This document shows positions 1 through 9,665 of a stretch of 64,000 nucleotides of DNA, piece by piece; position 1 is the first letter of the stretch, and each line of letters opens with the position of its first letter. The notes below the pieces were generated by a model. It did not search any database. It had not been told where the DNA came from and worked only from the letters and a program-made list of their open reading frames with translations. Position numbers and translations under genes: made by a program. The stretch comes from Rhizobium sp. 18065 (GTDB lineage: Bacteria; Pseudomonadota; Alphaproteobacteria; Rhizobiales; Rhizobiaceae): NCBI RefSeq assembly GCF_902706095.1, contig NZ_CACSJP010000008.1:62001-126000 (forward strand), in the 5' to 3' direction.

Positions 1-67
1 CGCCGCCATGGGCGCGCCGGAGAGCATTCCGGCGCTGATCGGCGTCAAGGTAACGGCGAACGACTGA
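1..67 (+). CDS. 3' end of an unidentified gene (partial)
   Basis: An open frame entering from the left edge reads in frame 2 and ends in TGA at 65-67. The last residues are GAPESIPALIGVKVTAND. A strong hairpin terminator lies about 30 bases downstream, which supports this being a true gene end. The visible part is too short to assign a family. Confidence 0.6.
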   Translation, partial: AAMGAPESIPALIGVKVTAND

Positions 68-95
68 CGTCGTTCAACGCCAACGTCACTGATGA

Positions 96-124
96 AAGCC
101 CGGATGCCACATCCGGGCTTTTTC
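96..124 (+). terminator. Rho-independent terminator
   Basis: A perfect 10-bp stem (AAGCCCGGAT / ATCCGGGCTT, 5-base loop) is followed by a T-rich tract. It terminates the partial gene that enters from the left. Confidence 0.85.
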
Positions 125-141
125 TTTCAAGCACCCGCCAA

Positions 142-171
142 GAAAAAGGCCCCGGATCAAAATCCGAGGCC
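142..171 (-). terminator. Rho-independent terminator of aspS
   Basis: Read on the minus strand, GGCCTCGGAT pairs with ATCCGGGGCC with one mismatch and runs into TTTTT. It lies about 30 bases after the aspS stop and is back to back with the plus-strand terminator at 96-124. Confidence 0.8.
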
Positions 172-200
172 TCATCAATTCCATCGCTCTATTGCAGCGA

Positions 201-1991
201 TCAGTCCTTCTTCGGCTGCGGCACGACGCGCAGCGCCAATTCGCGCAGCTGGGTCGGCGTTGCCGGCGACGGGGCGCCCATCAGCAGATCCTGGGCCTGC
301 TGATTCATCGGGAAGATCGAGATCTCGCGCAGGTTCTTCGCGCCAACAAGCAGCATGATCACGCGGTCGACGCCGAAGGCACAACCGCCATGCGGCGGTG
401 CACCGTACTGGAAGGCGCGGTAGAGGCCGCCGAAGCGATCTTCCACGTCCTGCTGGCTGAGGCCGACCTTTTCGAAGGCCTTGACCATCAGTTCCGGCGA
501 CTGGTTACGGATCGAACCAGAGGCGATTTCGAAGCCGTTGCAGACGGCGTCATACTGATAGGCCTTGAGCGTCAGCGGATCCTGGCTCTCCAGCGCTTCC
601 ATGCCGCCCTGCGGCATCGAGAACGGGTTGTGGGCGAAGTCGATCTTCTTTTCTTCCTCGCTCCATTCGTAGAACGGGAAGTCGACGATCCAGCACATTT
701 CGAAGCGGTCGCGGTCGACTAGGTTCAGTTCCTCGCCGGCGCGGGTGCGGGCTTCGCCGGCAAACTTGTAGAACTTCGACGGCTCGCCTGCGACGAAGAA
801 GCAGGCATCGCCCGCTTCAAGGCCGAGCTGCTGACGAACGGCTTCCGTGCGCTCTTCGCCAATGTTCTTGGCGAGCGGGCCGGAGCCGACGATCTTGCCG
901 TCTTCTTCCTTCCAGAAGATGTAACCGAGGCCCGGCTGGCCGGTACCCTGAGCCCAGGCGTTCATGCGGTCGCAGAATGCGCGAGATCCACCGGTCTTGG
1001 CCGGAATCGCCCAGATCTCGACCTTCGGGTTCGACGCGATCATGCCCGCGAAGACCTTGAAGCCGGAATCGCGGAAGTGGTCAGTGACGCCTTCCATGAC
1101 GATCGGGTTGCGCAGGTCCGGCTTGTCGGAACCATATTTGCGGATCGCGACGTCATAAGGAATGCGTGGCCATTTCTGGGTCACCGGCTTGCCTTCGGCA
1201 AACTGCTCGAAGACCGATGTCATCATCGGCTCCATCGTCTCCCAGACATCTTCCTGGGTGACGAAGCTCATTTCGACGTCGAGCTGGTAGAATTCGCCCG
1301 GCAGGCGATCGGCACGCGGGTCTTCATCGCGGAAGCACGGAGCGATCTGGAAATAGCGGTCGAAACCGGCCACCATCAGCAACTGCTTGTACTGCTGCGG
1401 CGCCTGCGGCAGCGCGAAGAACTGGCCTTCGTGGATGCGCGAGGGTACGAGGAAGTCGCGCGCCCCTTCCGGCGAAGACGCGGTCAGGATCGGCGTGGTG
1501 TATTCGGCAAACCCGGCACCGGCCATGCCGCTCCGCATGGCGGATACGATCTGGGTACGCTTGACGATGTTCTTGTGCAGCGTCTCGCGGCGCAGGTCGA
1601 GGAAGCGGTACTTCAGGCGCACGTCTTCCGGATAATCCGGCTCACCGAAGACCGGCAGCGGCAGTTCCTTGGCCGCACCGAGGACTTCGATTTCCTGCGC
1701 GTAGAGTTCGATCTCGCCGGTCGCCATCGTCTTGTTGGTGGTGTCTTCCGAACGGGCCTTGACGAGGCCATCGATGCGGATGACCCATTCGCCGCGCACG
1801 GTTTCAGCCATCTTGAAAGCCGGGCTGTCCGGGTCGGCGACGACCTGGGTGATGCCGTAATGGTCGCGCAAGTCGATGAACAGGACGCCGCCATGGTCAC
1901 GGACGCGATGGACCCAGCCGGAGAGACGAACGGTCGAGCCGACGTCGGACTTGCGGAGTGCGGCACAGGTGTGGCTGCGGTAACGATGCAT
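201..1991 (-). CDS. aspS: aspartyl-tRNA synthetase
   Basis: Charges tRNA-Asp with aspartate in the cytosol. The 596-residue protein begins [19 protein letters not shown], the usual start of bacterial AspRS, followed by the OB-fold anticodon-binding domain (about residues 15-100). The class II catalytic core includes the [10 protein letters not shown] motif 2 and a C-terminal motif 3 ([18 protein letters not shown]). The bacterial GAD-type insertion sits between them. An in-frame extension upstream to 2183 lacks family similarity, so the ATG at 1989-1991 is taken as the start. Length matches the bacterial family (about 590). Monocistronic, with its own terminator. Confidence 0.97.
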   Translation of the reverse strand: MHRYRSHTCAALRKSDVGSTVRLSGWVHRVRDHGGVLFIDLRDHYGITQVVADPDSPAFKMAETVRGEWVIRIDGLVKARSEDTTNKTMATGEIELYAQEIEVLGAAKELPLPVFGEPDYPEDVRLKYRFLDLRRETLHKNIVKRTQIVSAMRSGMAGAGFAEYTTPILTASSPEGARDFLVPSRIHEGQFFALPQAPQQYKQLLMVAGFDRYFQIAPCFRDEDPRADRLPGEFYQLDVEMSFVTQEDVWETMEPMMTSVFEQFAEGKPVTQKWPRIPYDVAIRKYGSDKPDLRNPIVMEGVTDHFRDSGFKVFAGMIASNPKVEIWAIPAKTGGSRAFCDRMNAWAQGTGQPGLGYIFWKEEDGKIVGSGPLAKNIGEERTEAVRQQLGLEAGDACFFVAGEPSKFYKFAGEARTRAGEELNLVDRDRFEMCWIVDFPFYEWSEEEKKIDFAHNPFSMPQGGMEALESQDPLTLKAYQYDAVCNGFEIASGSIRNQSPELMVKAFEKVGLSQQDVEDRFGGLYRAFQYGAPPHGGCAFGVDRVIMLLVGAKNLREISIFPMNQQAQDLLMGAPSPATPTQLRELALRVVPQPKKD

Positions 1992-2288
1992 GGTCAGGTT
2001 TCCCGATGTATGACGGCCGGAAAGGCGCTTCACGGAGCAGCACAGGGCCGATAGAAAATCGGGCGGAAAAGCGCATGGTGCGCCTGATTTGTCAAGGCTG
2101 AAGGCGAAATGTGGTGGTGCCCTTTGACGCCAGACCATAGAACAGGCCCGGCGTCTTCCCATCGGTTTCGTTGATGCGCCCATTCAATGCTTTTGCTGTT
2201 GTCAGAGGCACAGGCGACATATTGTCAGCCAAATGATCCAGGATAGACCGTCTGATTCCCCTATCGCTCGCGCAGAAAAAACCAGTCC
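1992..2288. other. intergenic region aspS / MFS transporter
   Basis: A 297-base spacer between divergent genes. It must hold both promoters, but I see no confident -35/-10 pair, repeat or small gene. Open frames crossing it are extensions of aspS or shadows. Confidence 0.5.
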
Positions 2289-3524
2289 ATGCATAACATC
2301 CGTCCGCTCATCCCCCTTCTTCTTACGGCTGGCATTCTGATTGGGGGCAACGGCCTGCAGGGTACCTTCATATCGCTTCGAGCACTGGAAGAGGGATTTT
2401 CACCCTCGGTGATCGGCATGATCGGCACCGGTTATTTCATCGGCTTCGTCATCGGCTGCATCTATGTCACCAAGATCATGCGGGCGATCGGCCATATCCG
2501 CACCTTCTCCGCCCTTGCTGCCATCGCCTCCGCCGCTTCGATCATGATGGTGATGGTCATCGATCCGGTCTCCTGGTTTGCCATGCGCCTGATCCAGGGC
2601 GTCTGCTTTGCCGGTCTGTTTGCCGCCGTCGAAAGCTGGCTGAACGCGCGCGTGACAAATTCGACAAGGGCACGCACGCTGTCGATCTATCGTTTTGTCG
2701 ACCTCGGCTCGGTCACGGCGGCGCAATACCTGATCCCTGTCTTCGGTCTCGGCGGCTTCGATCTTTTCGCCATCATCTCTATGGCACTGACCCTGTCGCT
2801 GGTGCCGATCTCGTTTGCCGACCGCACCAGCCCTGCCCCGCCGCAGGACGTGAAATTCGATATCAAGGTGCTGTGGTCGGTCTCGCCGCTTGCCACCGTC
2901 GGCTGCATCATCGTCGGCCTGACCAATTCCAGCTTCCGTTCGCTGGGACCGATCTATGCCGACGGCATCGGCATGTCGGTCACCGGCATTGCCACCTTCA
3001 TGAGCATCGGCATCTTTGCCGGTATCGTTTTGCAATATCCGCTGGGGCATTATTCCGACAAGCTCGACCGCCGTGTCGTGATGCTGATTGCCACGTTTGG
3101 CGCGCTTGCGGCCTGCATCTTCCTCGCCTTTTTCGCCGGCGAGAGCGAGCTTTTGAATTTCGTCGGCATTTTTGCTTTCGGCGCATTCGCCATGCCGCTC
3201 TATTCGCTGTGTTCCGCCCATGCCAATGATCATGCGGCACCGGGACAGCATGCGCTGGTGTCGGCCGGCACATTGTTCTTCTGGTCCGTCGGCGCCGTCA
3301 TCGGACCGCTGTTTGCATCCTTCCTGATCGATGCCTTCGGGCCGCATGCGCTGTTTACCTACATGATCGTCGTGCTGGCCTTCTTCATGGGCTATACTTT
3401 CTTCCGCATTACCGCCCGCGAAGGTGTGCCGACGGAACAACGGCGCATGCGGTTTCGCAATCTGCTGCGCACCTCGACCTATTTCACCAAGCTTGCCGCG
3501 CCACCTTCCGAAAGAGACGACTGA
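2289..3524 (+). CDS. MFS transporter (YcaD-like)
   Basis: A 411-residue polytopic membrane protein of the major facilitator superfamily. Hydrophobic helices occupy nearly the whole length and suggest 12 segments. The loop after helix 2 (YVTKIMRAIGHIRTF) and the conserved ESWLNAR segment are typical of the YcaD branch of MFS permeases. A second half begins near residue 195 after a charged central loop (FADRTSPAPPQDVKFD). Substrate unknown. Transcribed alone, divergent from aspS. Confidence 0.85.
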   Translation: MHNIRPLIPLLLTAGILIGGNGLQGTFISLRALEEGFSPSVIGMIGTGYFIGFVIGCIYVTKIMRAIGHIRTFSALAAIASAASIMMVMVIDPVSWFAMRLIQGVCFAGLFAAVESWLNARVTNSTRARTLSIYRFVDLGSVTAAQYLIPVFGLGGFDLFAIISMALTLSLVPISFADRTSPAPPQDVKFDIKVLWSVSPLATVGCIIVGLTNSSFRSLGPIYADGIGMSVTGIATFMSIGIFAGIVLQYPLGHYSDKLDRRVVMLIATFGALAACIFLAFFAGESELLNFVGIFAFGAFAMPLYSLCSAHANDHAAPGQHALVSAGTLFFWSVGAVIGPLFASFLIDAFGPHALFTYMIVVLAFFMGYTFFRITAREGVPTEQRRMRFRNLLRTSTYFTKLAAPPSERDD

Positions 3525-3609
3525 CGACCTGCGACAGCATGGTCGCATTCGCTCTATTGCTGAAAACGCTGCTCAACTTTAGAACAGCGGAAACCACTCG
3601 GAGGCCATC

Positions 3610-5016
3610 GTGTTTCGTCTCTCGCGCCGCACCCTGCTGAAATCCGCGGCCGTTGCCGGCGCCTATGGTGCCGGCATGGCGTTCCTGCCACGCGTCCACG
3701 ATGCACTTGCAGCCCCGGATCCGATCCTGCTCGAAGCCCGCGGCATCGATGCCATGCTGGATGGCAAGGCATTGACCCGCAAGGTGATGAGCTACAGCGA
3801 CGGCAAGACCGCTGATGCCGTGCCCCCGGTCCTGCGCGTCCAGCGCGGCGAAAAATTCGCAGCCACCCTGATCAACACGCTCGACGAGCCATCCACTGTA
3901 CATTGGCATGGCATCCGCCTGCCGAACGACCAGGACGGCGTTCCCTTCCTCAGCCAGCCTTATGTCTATCCGGGCGACCGGTTCGACTATGCCTTCACCC
4001 CGCCGGATGCCGGCACGTTCTGGTACCATCCGCATTGCAACACGCTGACGCAGATGGGCCGTGGGCTGGCCGGCATGCTGATCGTCGAGGACCGGAACGA
4101 TCCGGTGTTCGACGGCGAAGTGGCGCTTAACCTGCGTGACTGGCGGCTCGGCGGCGACAGCCAGTTCATCGACCAGTTCAAGCCGCGCGATGCGGCCAAG
4201 ACCGGCACATTCGGCACGGTGCGCACTGCCAATTGGCAGCTTGCACCCACGTATGACGCGCCATCCGGCGGGCTGGTGCGCCTGCGCATTGTCGCCTCGG
4301 ACGTGACGCGCATCTTCAATCTCAAGCTTGACGGCGCCGAGGCGCAAATCATCGCCATCGACGGCCATCCGGTACCGGAACGCATGTCGCTCGACATGGT
4401 GGTGATTTCACCCGGACAGCGGCTCGATCTGGCGGTTTGCATGCCCGACAGTGAAGGTGGCGTTGCCACATTGACGGATATCCGGCCGTCCTCGCCAAAG
4501 GTGGTGGCAAGCCTGCGGTCGGTCGGCACGTCGCTGAAACGCAACCTGGGCGACCTTGGCCCGCTTTCGGCCAATGCCGGTGTCGAGATCGACATGGCCA
4601 GCGCCACCGAAATCCCGCTTCTACTCAGCGCCACGGCCGAGAATGCCGCCAAGGACAGCATCTGCGGAACACTGGGCTATTCCTTCTGGGCGATCAACAA
4701 GAAGCCATGGCCCGGCGACAGCGCTGATCCGATGGACCCGATCGCGGAGCTGAAGCTCGGCAAGAGCTATATCTTCAATGTCGAGAACGTCACGCCGCAT
4801 GCCCATCCGATCCATCTGCACGGGATGAATTTCAAGGTCATCGCCTCCAACAAGCGTATCATTCAGCAACCGCTGGTCTCCGACACTAATCTGATGTTGC
4901 CGGACGAGAAGGCGCAACTGGCTTTGGTCGCCGACAATCTTGGCGACTGGGTCTTCCATTGCCATATCATCGAACATCAAAAGACCGGGATGACCGGCTA
5001 TATCAGGGTGGTTTAA
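3610..5016 (+). CDS. Tat-exported multicopper oxidase (laccase/CueO-like)
   Basis: Periplasmic copper oxidase of 468 residues that would oxidise a metal ion or phenolic substrate with O2. The N-terminus carries a twin-arginine signal (S-R-R-T-L-L-K at residues 5-11, then a hydrophobic stretch to about residue 35). Copper-ligand motifs are all present: HWHG (98-101), WYHPHC (138-143), HPIHLH (399-404) and HCHxxxHxxxxM (450-461), i.e. type 1, 2 and 3 sites with a Met axial position. The GTG start at 3610 follows a GGAGG-like site. The stop lies 4 bases before the next gene, so the two are probably co-transcribed. Natural substrate not predictable from sequence. Confidence 0.92.
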   Translation: MFRLSRRTLLKSAAVAGAYGAGMAFLPRVHDALAAPDPILLEARGIDAMLDGKALTRKVMSYSDGKTADAVPPVLRVQRGEKFAATLINTLDEPSTVHWHGIRLPNDQDGVPFLSQPYVYPGDRFDYAFTPPDAGTFWYHPHCNTLTQMGRGLAGMLIVEDRNDPVFDGEVALNLRDWRLGGDSQFIDQFKPRDAAKTGTFGTVRTANWQLAPTYDAPSGGLVRLRIVASDVTRIFNLKLDGAEAQIIAIDGHPVPERMSLDMVVISPGQRLDLAVCMPDSEGGVATLTDIRPSSPKVVASLRSVGTSLKRNLGDLGPLSANAGVEIDMASATEIPLLLSATAENAAKDSICGTLGYSFWAINKKPWPGDSADPMDPIAELKLGKSYIFNVENVTPHAHPIHLHGMNFKVIASNKRIIQQPLVSDTNLMLPDEKAQLALVADNLGDWVFHCHIIEHQKTGMTGYIRVV

Positions 5017-5020
5017 GGTC

Positions 5021-5920
5021 ATGGACATTACGGCTGACATGTCGGCGACGATGCGCATCCACCAGCCCTATCCGGGGCTGTTTGCCTATTACGACGGGCG
5101 CATCGCCGGAAAGCGGCTGCATTCTCCGGAGCCTAACTGGCTCGATGACGGCGCCTACAGTCTTGGCGTCGCCAGCTTCGCGCTGGTCTCGGGCCATGAG
5201 GCCCTGGTCTACGACACCCATATCTCGCTCGATCATGCGCGCGCCATTCGCCGCCATCTCGAAGGCCTGGGCGTCACGTCGATCCGGGTGGTGATGAGCC
5301 ACTGGCACACCGACCATGTCGCCGGCAACGGAGGTTTTGCCGACTGTCCGATCCTGGCCAACAGCCTGACGGTCGAGACGCTGAAGGCCAAGCGCGAAGT
5401 GCTGGAAAACAAGAACCCGCCGATCAAGCCGGTCGTCATGCCAACAGAAAGCTTCGACGGGGAACTGACGCTGACCATCGGAAGCTGGACCGTTGAACTG
5501 CTGCAATTCGACATCCACAGTGCCGACGGCACCGCTCTGTTCATTCCGTCGCTCGGCGTGCTGATTGCCGGCGACACGCTGGAAGACACGGTCACCTACA
5601 TTTCCGAGCCGGAGCACCTCGACCGGCACATCCTCGACCTGAAGCGAATGGCCGAATTGCCGATCCGGCGCATCCTGCCCAATCACGGCGCCGAAGAGAT
5701 CATTGCAGCCGGCGGCTATCCGCCCACGCTGATCGCGGCCAACAGAGCCTATCTCGAGCGGCTGCTGGCCCGCCGCGACGATCCGCACCTTGGCGACGAA
5801 AGCCTTGCAGTCTTTGCGGAGCCGGAGATTTCAACCGGCGCCATCTCCTATTTCGCCCCCTATGAGGAGGTCCACCGGCAGAACATCGCCGTGCTGCACT
5901 GTGCGCCCACGGACGGATAG
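5021..5920 (+). CDS. metallo-beta-lactamase-fold hydrolase
   Basis: A 299-residue cytosolic MBL-superfamily protein with no signal peptide. The zinc motif HWHTDH is at residues 94-99. Further ligand positions are visible in FDIHSADG, the AGDTLED segment (bridging Asp) and LPNHGAEE. It follows the multicopper oxidase by 4 bases, so the pair looks like one operon. A role in detoxifying an oxidation product is possible but speculative. Distinct from glyoxalase II and from the sulfur-operon MBL protein at 24392-25687. Confidence 0.85.
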   Translation: MDITADMSATMRIHQPYPGLFAYYDGRIAGKRLHSPEPNWLDDGAYSLGVASFALVSGHEALVYDTHISLDHARAIRRHLEGLGVTSIRVVMSHWHTDHVAGNGGFADCPILANSLTVETLKAKREVLENKNPPIKPVVMPTESFDGELTLTIGSWTVELLQFDIHSADGTALFIPSLGVLIAGDTLEDTVTYISEPEHLDRHILDLKRMAELPIRRILPNHGAEEIIAAGGYPPTLIAANRAYLERLLARRDDPHLGDESLAVFAEPEISTGAISYFAPYEEVHRQNIAVLHCAPTDG

Positions 5921-6037
5921 TGGCGAATTAGTGGCTGCAAAGCAGGGTGGCGTGCGCGTTTGACGCCCGTTCATATTGACATCGCCGGCCAGAAGGGAAA
6001 CTAAGGTTGATCCGCATTTTTCCATGACCGAGACGAA

Positions 6038-7183
6038 ATGATCGATACCACTGCCGCGCTTGAGGAGGCTTGCCGCCAACTCGCCAAATCCGATTTCATC
6101 ACGATCGACACGGAATTCCTCCGCGAAACGACCTTCTGGCCTGAGCTCTGCCTGATCCAGATGGCGAGCCCGGATTTCGAAGCCATTGTCGATCCGATGG
6201 CCAAGGGCCTCGATCTGGCGCCGTTCTTCGAGCTGATGGCCAATCCCGCCGTCGTCAAGGTGTTCCATGCCGCCCGGCAGGACATCGAAATCATCTTCCA
6301 CCTCGGCAATCTCATCCCGCACCCGATCTTCGACACGCAGGTCGCGGCGATGGTCTGCGGCTTCGGCGATTCGGTCTCCTATGACCAGCTCGTGCAGAAG
6401 GTAAAGAACGTCCATATCGACAAGAGCTCGCGCTTCACCGACTGGAGCCGCAGGCCGCTGTCGGAAAAGCAGCTCGACTATGCGCTGGCCGACGTCACGC
6501 ATCTGCGCGACTGCTATATCAAGCTGAAGGCCGATCTGGAGCGCGAGGGCCGGGCAGAATGGCTGACCGAGGAAATGGCCATCCTCGAATCCCGCGACAC
6601 CTATGACCTGCATCCCGACCAGGCGTGGCTGCGCCTGAAGATGCGCCTGCGCAAGCCGCAGGAACTGGCCGTGATGCAATACGTCACCGCCTGGCGCGAA
6701 CGCGAGGCACGGGCGCGCAACGTGCCGCGGTCGCGCGTGCTGAAGGACGATGCGATCTACGAAATCGCCCAGCAGCAGCCGAAGGATACGGAAGCGCTCG
6801 GCCGCTTGCGGACGATCCCGAAGGGCTGGGAGCGCTCGACCGCTGGTGCCGTCATCGTCGAACAGGTCAATGCTGCCCTCGCACTGCCGAAGTCCGAAAT
6901 GCCACACGTCCAGCGCCATACCCACGCGCCGGAAGGTGCACAGTCCGCCGTCGAACTGCTGAAGGTGCTGCTGCGCCTGACGTCGGAGAAACACGGCGTT
7001 GCGTCCAAGGTGATTGCCAATAGCGAAGACCTGGAACGGATCGCAGCCGAAGGCGAAAATGCGCCGGTGGCAGCGCTTCAGGGCTGGCGCCGCGAACTGT
7101 TCGGCGACCTGGCATTGAAGCTGATTTCCGGTGGCGTCGGCCTCCGCTTCGTCGACAAGCGCGTCGAAGCCGTGGAATTCTGA
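6038..7183 (+). CDS. rnd: ribonuclease D
   Basis: 3'-5' exoribonuclease for tRNA and stable RNA maturation, 381 residues. DEDD-family catalytic positions are visible: DTEF (D24, E26; Exo I), FHAARQDIEI (D82; Exo II) and YALADVTHL (Y148, D152; Exo III). A first HRDC domain follows at about 205-270 and a second helical domain to the C-terminus. Length is close to the E. coli enzyme. The next gene starts 3 bases after the stop, suggesting co-transcription. Confidence 0.95.
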   Translation: MIDTTAALEEACRQLAKSDFITIDTEFLRETTFWPELCLIQMASPDFEAIVDPMAKGLDLAPFFELMANPAVVKVFHAARQDIEIIFHLGNLIPHPIFDTQVAAMVCGFGDSVSYDQLVQKVKNVHIDKSSRFTDWSRRPLSEKQLDYALADVTHLRDCYIKLKADLEREGRAEWLTEEMAILESRDTYDLHPDQAWLRLKMRLRKPQELAVMQYVTAWREREARARNVPRSRVLKDDAIYEIAQQQPKDTEALGRLRTIPKGWERSTAGAVIVEQVNAALALPKSEMPHVQRHTHAPEGAQSAVELLKVLLRLTSEKHGVASKVIANSEDLERIAAEGENAPVAALQGWRRELFGDLALKLISGGVGLRFVDKRVEAVEF

Positions 7184-7186
7184 GCG

Positions 7187-7669
7187 GTGCCGGCGCTCAC
7201 GGTGCGCCGCGCGACGGTCGAAGACATCGCCTTCATCATGGCGACCGAGCGCCTGCCGGGCTATGAACGCACGGTAGGTCGCTTCGAGGAGCAGGAGCAT
7301 CGCGCGCAAATCGGCGATCCCAACTGGCTCTATCTGGTTGCTGAGGACAAAGGCTTTGCCATCCTGCAGGGACTGGGCAATCGGGACGGCAATCTGTGCA
7401 TGCGACGCTTCATCGTGGCCGAGCAGTTTCGGGGCATCGGATCCCGGTTGCTACCTTCGGTGATCAATGCAATTTTCGAGCAGACTCGAACCCACAGGCT
7501 GTGGCTGCATTATGTGCCTGGCAACGAACCTGCGGCGCGTCTCTATGCTCGACATGGCTTCCAGATCGAGGGCATTGAGCGCGAAGCGGGACTACGTCCC
7601 GATGGCACGCGTTTCGACTTGATCAACGCATCGCTTCTGCGCCCGGAATGGGCGGTTACACAAGGCTGA
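7187..7669 (+). CDS. GNAT family N-acetyltransferase
   Basis: A 160-residue acetyl-CoA-dependent acetyltransferase. The acetyl-CoA loop is visible as EQFRGIGSRLL (Q/RxxGxG/A type), followed by the C-terminal GNEPAARLYARHGFQIEGIEREA motif typical of small-molecule or protein GNATs. GTG start at 7187, 3 bases after rnd. The next gene begins 7 bases downstream. Acceptor substrate unknown. Confidence 0.85.
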   Translation: MPALTVRRATVEDIAFIMATERLPGYERTVGRFEEQEHRAQIGDPNWLYLVAEDKGFAILQGLGNRDGNLCMRRFIVAEQFRGIGSRLLPSVINAIFEQTRTHRLWLHYVPGNEPAARLYARHGFQIEGIEREAGLRPDGTRFDLINASLLRPEWAVTQG

Positions 7670-7676
7670 TTTCCCG

Positions 7677-8648
7677 ATGGAACTTCCCTCCCCGCTTCGC
7701 GCCGCCGTCGACCAGATGCTGGCCGGGGAGCCGCTTGAGCGGCTGGCCAAGGCCAGCGCGCTGCTGTCGGATCGTTATCGCCGCGAAGTGCGCGACGGCC
7801 GTTTTCACATCGATGACGCGCTTGCCGCCAAAGCCTATCTGGCGACCCGCATGCCGGCGACCTATGCCGCCGTGCGCGCTGCCCTGTCGATGGTAGAGGA
7901 GGTGGTGCCTGACTTCGAGCCGAGGACCCAGATCGATCTCGGTTCCGGTCCTGGAACCGCCTACTGGGCGGCGCAAGATGCGTGGCCGCAGATGCAGTCT
8001 GCAGACATGGTCGAGGCCAGTGCGGCGATCCGCAACGTCGGCGATGCGCTGGCCAGGCACGGCACCGTCGCAGCCCGCTGGCATGCCGGCGACGTCACGG
8101 GAAAGATACCGACACTGGCGCCAGCCGATCTGGTGACACTTGCCTATGTTCTGGACGAACTGCCACCCGCAACCATCTCTGCCGTCACGACAAAGCTCTG
8201 GGCGCTGACCACCGGCATACTTGTCATCATCGAGCCCGGCACGACGGCCGGTTGGCAGCGCATTCTTGCTGTGCGCGAAACGTTGAAGGCTGCGGGCGCC
8301 CATCTGGTCGCGCCGTGCTCGCATGAACAAGACTGTCCGATCGCGGTGCCGGACTGGTGTCATTTCTCGCGGCGCGTTGCCCGGTCGCGGGTGCACCGGC
8401 TGGCCAAGGGGGCGGAAGTGCCGTGGGAGGACGAGAAGTTCATCTTCATCGCCGCCTCACGCTCGCCCGTCACACTGGCCGGCGCGCGCGTGCTGTCACC
8501 GCCGCGTGTCTCCGGCGGCGTTGGCCGTGTGAAACTCTGTCGTACCGACGGGTCGGCGGGCGAGGTCACACTCAGCAAGCGCGATGGAGACGCGTTCAAG
8601 CAAGTCCGCCGCGCCGATTGGGGTGACCGCATCGACCTGGAGAGTTGA
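7677..8648 (+). CDS. Rsm22-family methyltransferase-like ribosome assembly protein
   Basis: A 323-residue protein of the mitochondrial small ribosomal subunit Rsm22 (METTL17) family. A SAM-binding-like motif IDLGSGPGTAYWA lies at about residues 86-98. The C-terminal half carries four cysteines, C214, C220, C228 and C288, with the first three in the C-x5-C-x7-C arrangement of this family, followed by DWCHFSRR. In mitochondria the equivalent cysteines bind a 4Fe-4S cluster, and I infer the same here. A role in small-subunit biogenesis is inferred from the family. It sits in the rnd-GNAT run. Confidence 0.85.
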   Translation: MELPSPLRAAVDQMLAGEPLERLAKASALLSDRYRREVRDGRFHIDDALAAKAYLATRMPATYAAVRAALSMVEEVVPDFEPRTQIDLGSGPGTAYWAAQDAWPQMQSADMVEASAAIRNVGDALARHGTVAARWHAGDVTGKIPTLAPADLVTLAYVLDELPPATISAVTTKLWALTTGILVIIEPGTTAGWQRILAVRETLKAAGAHLVAPCSHEQDCPIAVPDWCHFSRRVARSRVHRLAKGAEVPWEDEKFIFIAASRSPVTLAGARVLSPPRVSGGVGRVKLCRTDGSAGEVTLSKRDGDAFKQVRRADWGDRIDLES

Positions 8649-8651
8649 ACC

Positions 8652-9665
8652 GTGCCGATCACTCTGGATATCACGTTTGCCGAACGTCTTGCCGAAATCG
8701 CGCTTGGCCATGTCGGCCGCGAATATCCGAACCAGATCTCGCACGGGCTGGATGGGCCTCAGGACGCGCAGGTGCCATCGCAACTGCATCCGATCTTCTA
8801 CGGCAGCTATGACTGGCATTCCTGCGTGCACGGCTACTGGACGCTGGCGCGGCTGTTGCGGCTCTGTCCCGGCATGGTGCATGCCGAGGCGATCCGTCGG
8901 CTGTTCGACACGATGCTCACCGATGACAAGGTCGCCGGTGAATGCGCCTATTTCGACCGGCCGTCTGCGCGTGGTTACCAGCGCCCCTATGGCTGGGGCT
9001 GGCTGTTGAAGCTGGCCACCGAATTGCATGGGCATGAGAATGCCCGGTGGAGTGCCGCGCTGTCCCCGCTGACCAAGCGTATCGTCCAGCGTTTCAACGA
9101 CTTCCTGCCGATCGCGACTTATCCCGTGCGCGTGGGCACACATTTCAACACGGCTTTTGCGCTACGGCTGGCGGCAGACTATGCCGAGACAGTTGGCGAT
9201 ACGCGTCTGTTAGACCTGCTGCAGAACACTGCGCTGCGCTGGTACGGCACGGACCGGCAATGCACCGCCTGGGGCGAACCCTCCGGCGACGACTTCCTGT
9301 CTTCGACACTGATTGAGGCGGAATGCATGCGCCGGCTGATGCCCGCCGGGGATTTTGCCGGCTGGTTCGACGGCTTCCTGCCTGATCTTTGCGAGAGCGA
9401 ACCGGCAGTGTTGTTCTCACCGGCAAGGATTTCCGATCGCTCGGACGGTAAAATCGCCCATCTCGACGGGCTGAATATCAGCCGTGCCTGGTGCTGGCGC
9501 TCGCTCAGCGCCGCCCTGCCGGCAGACGATCGGCGGCGTGACATTCTGATGCGCGCCGCCGAAGCACATCTTGACGCCGGTCTTGGCCATGTCGCGGGCG
9601 ACTACATGGGCGAACACTGGCTGGCGAGCTACGTCATGCTGGCATTGACGGAGACACCAGCATGA
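8652..9665 (+). CDS. DUF2891 domain protein
   Basis: A 337-residue, apparently cytosolic protein of the DUF2891 family, recognised by HPIFYGSYDWHSCVHGYW near the N-terminus and RPYGWGWLLKLATEL. The alternating helical pattern with conserved aromatic and His residues resembles an alpha-barrel hydrolase-like fold, but no activity is established. The GTG start at 8652 has a GGAGAG site overlapping the end of the previous gene. Its stop overlaps the aconitase X start (ATGA at 9662-9665), which implies translational coupling to that enzyme. Confidence 0.8.
   Translation: MPITLDITFAERLAEIALGHVGREYPNQISHGLDGPQDAQVPSQLHPIFYGSYDWHSCVHGYWTLARLLRLCPGMVHAEAIRRLFDTMLTDDKVAGECAYFDRPSARGYQRPYGWGWLLKLATELHGHENARWSAALSPLTKRIVQRFNDFLPIATYPVRVGTHFNTAFALRLAADYAETVGDTRLLDLLQNTALRWYGTDRQCTAWGEPSGDDFLSSTLIEAECMRRLMPAGDFAGWFDGFLPDLCESEPAVLFSPARISDRSDGKIAHLDGLNISRAWCWRSLSAALPADDRRRDILMRAAEAHLDAGLGHVAGDYMGEHWLASYVMLALTETPA

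Noticed and set aside
192-2054. Long plus-strand frames (176 and 325 codons) opposite aspS
   Set aside because: Antisense shadows of a strongly conserved aspS; composition follows the opposite-strand codon pattern.
2400-3548. 382-codon minus-strand frame opposite the MFS transporter
   Set aside because: Product is low-complexity His/Asp/Gly/Arg-rich, as expected from the complement of a membrane protein gene.
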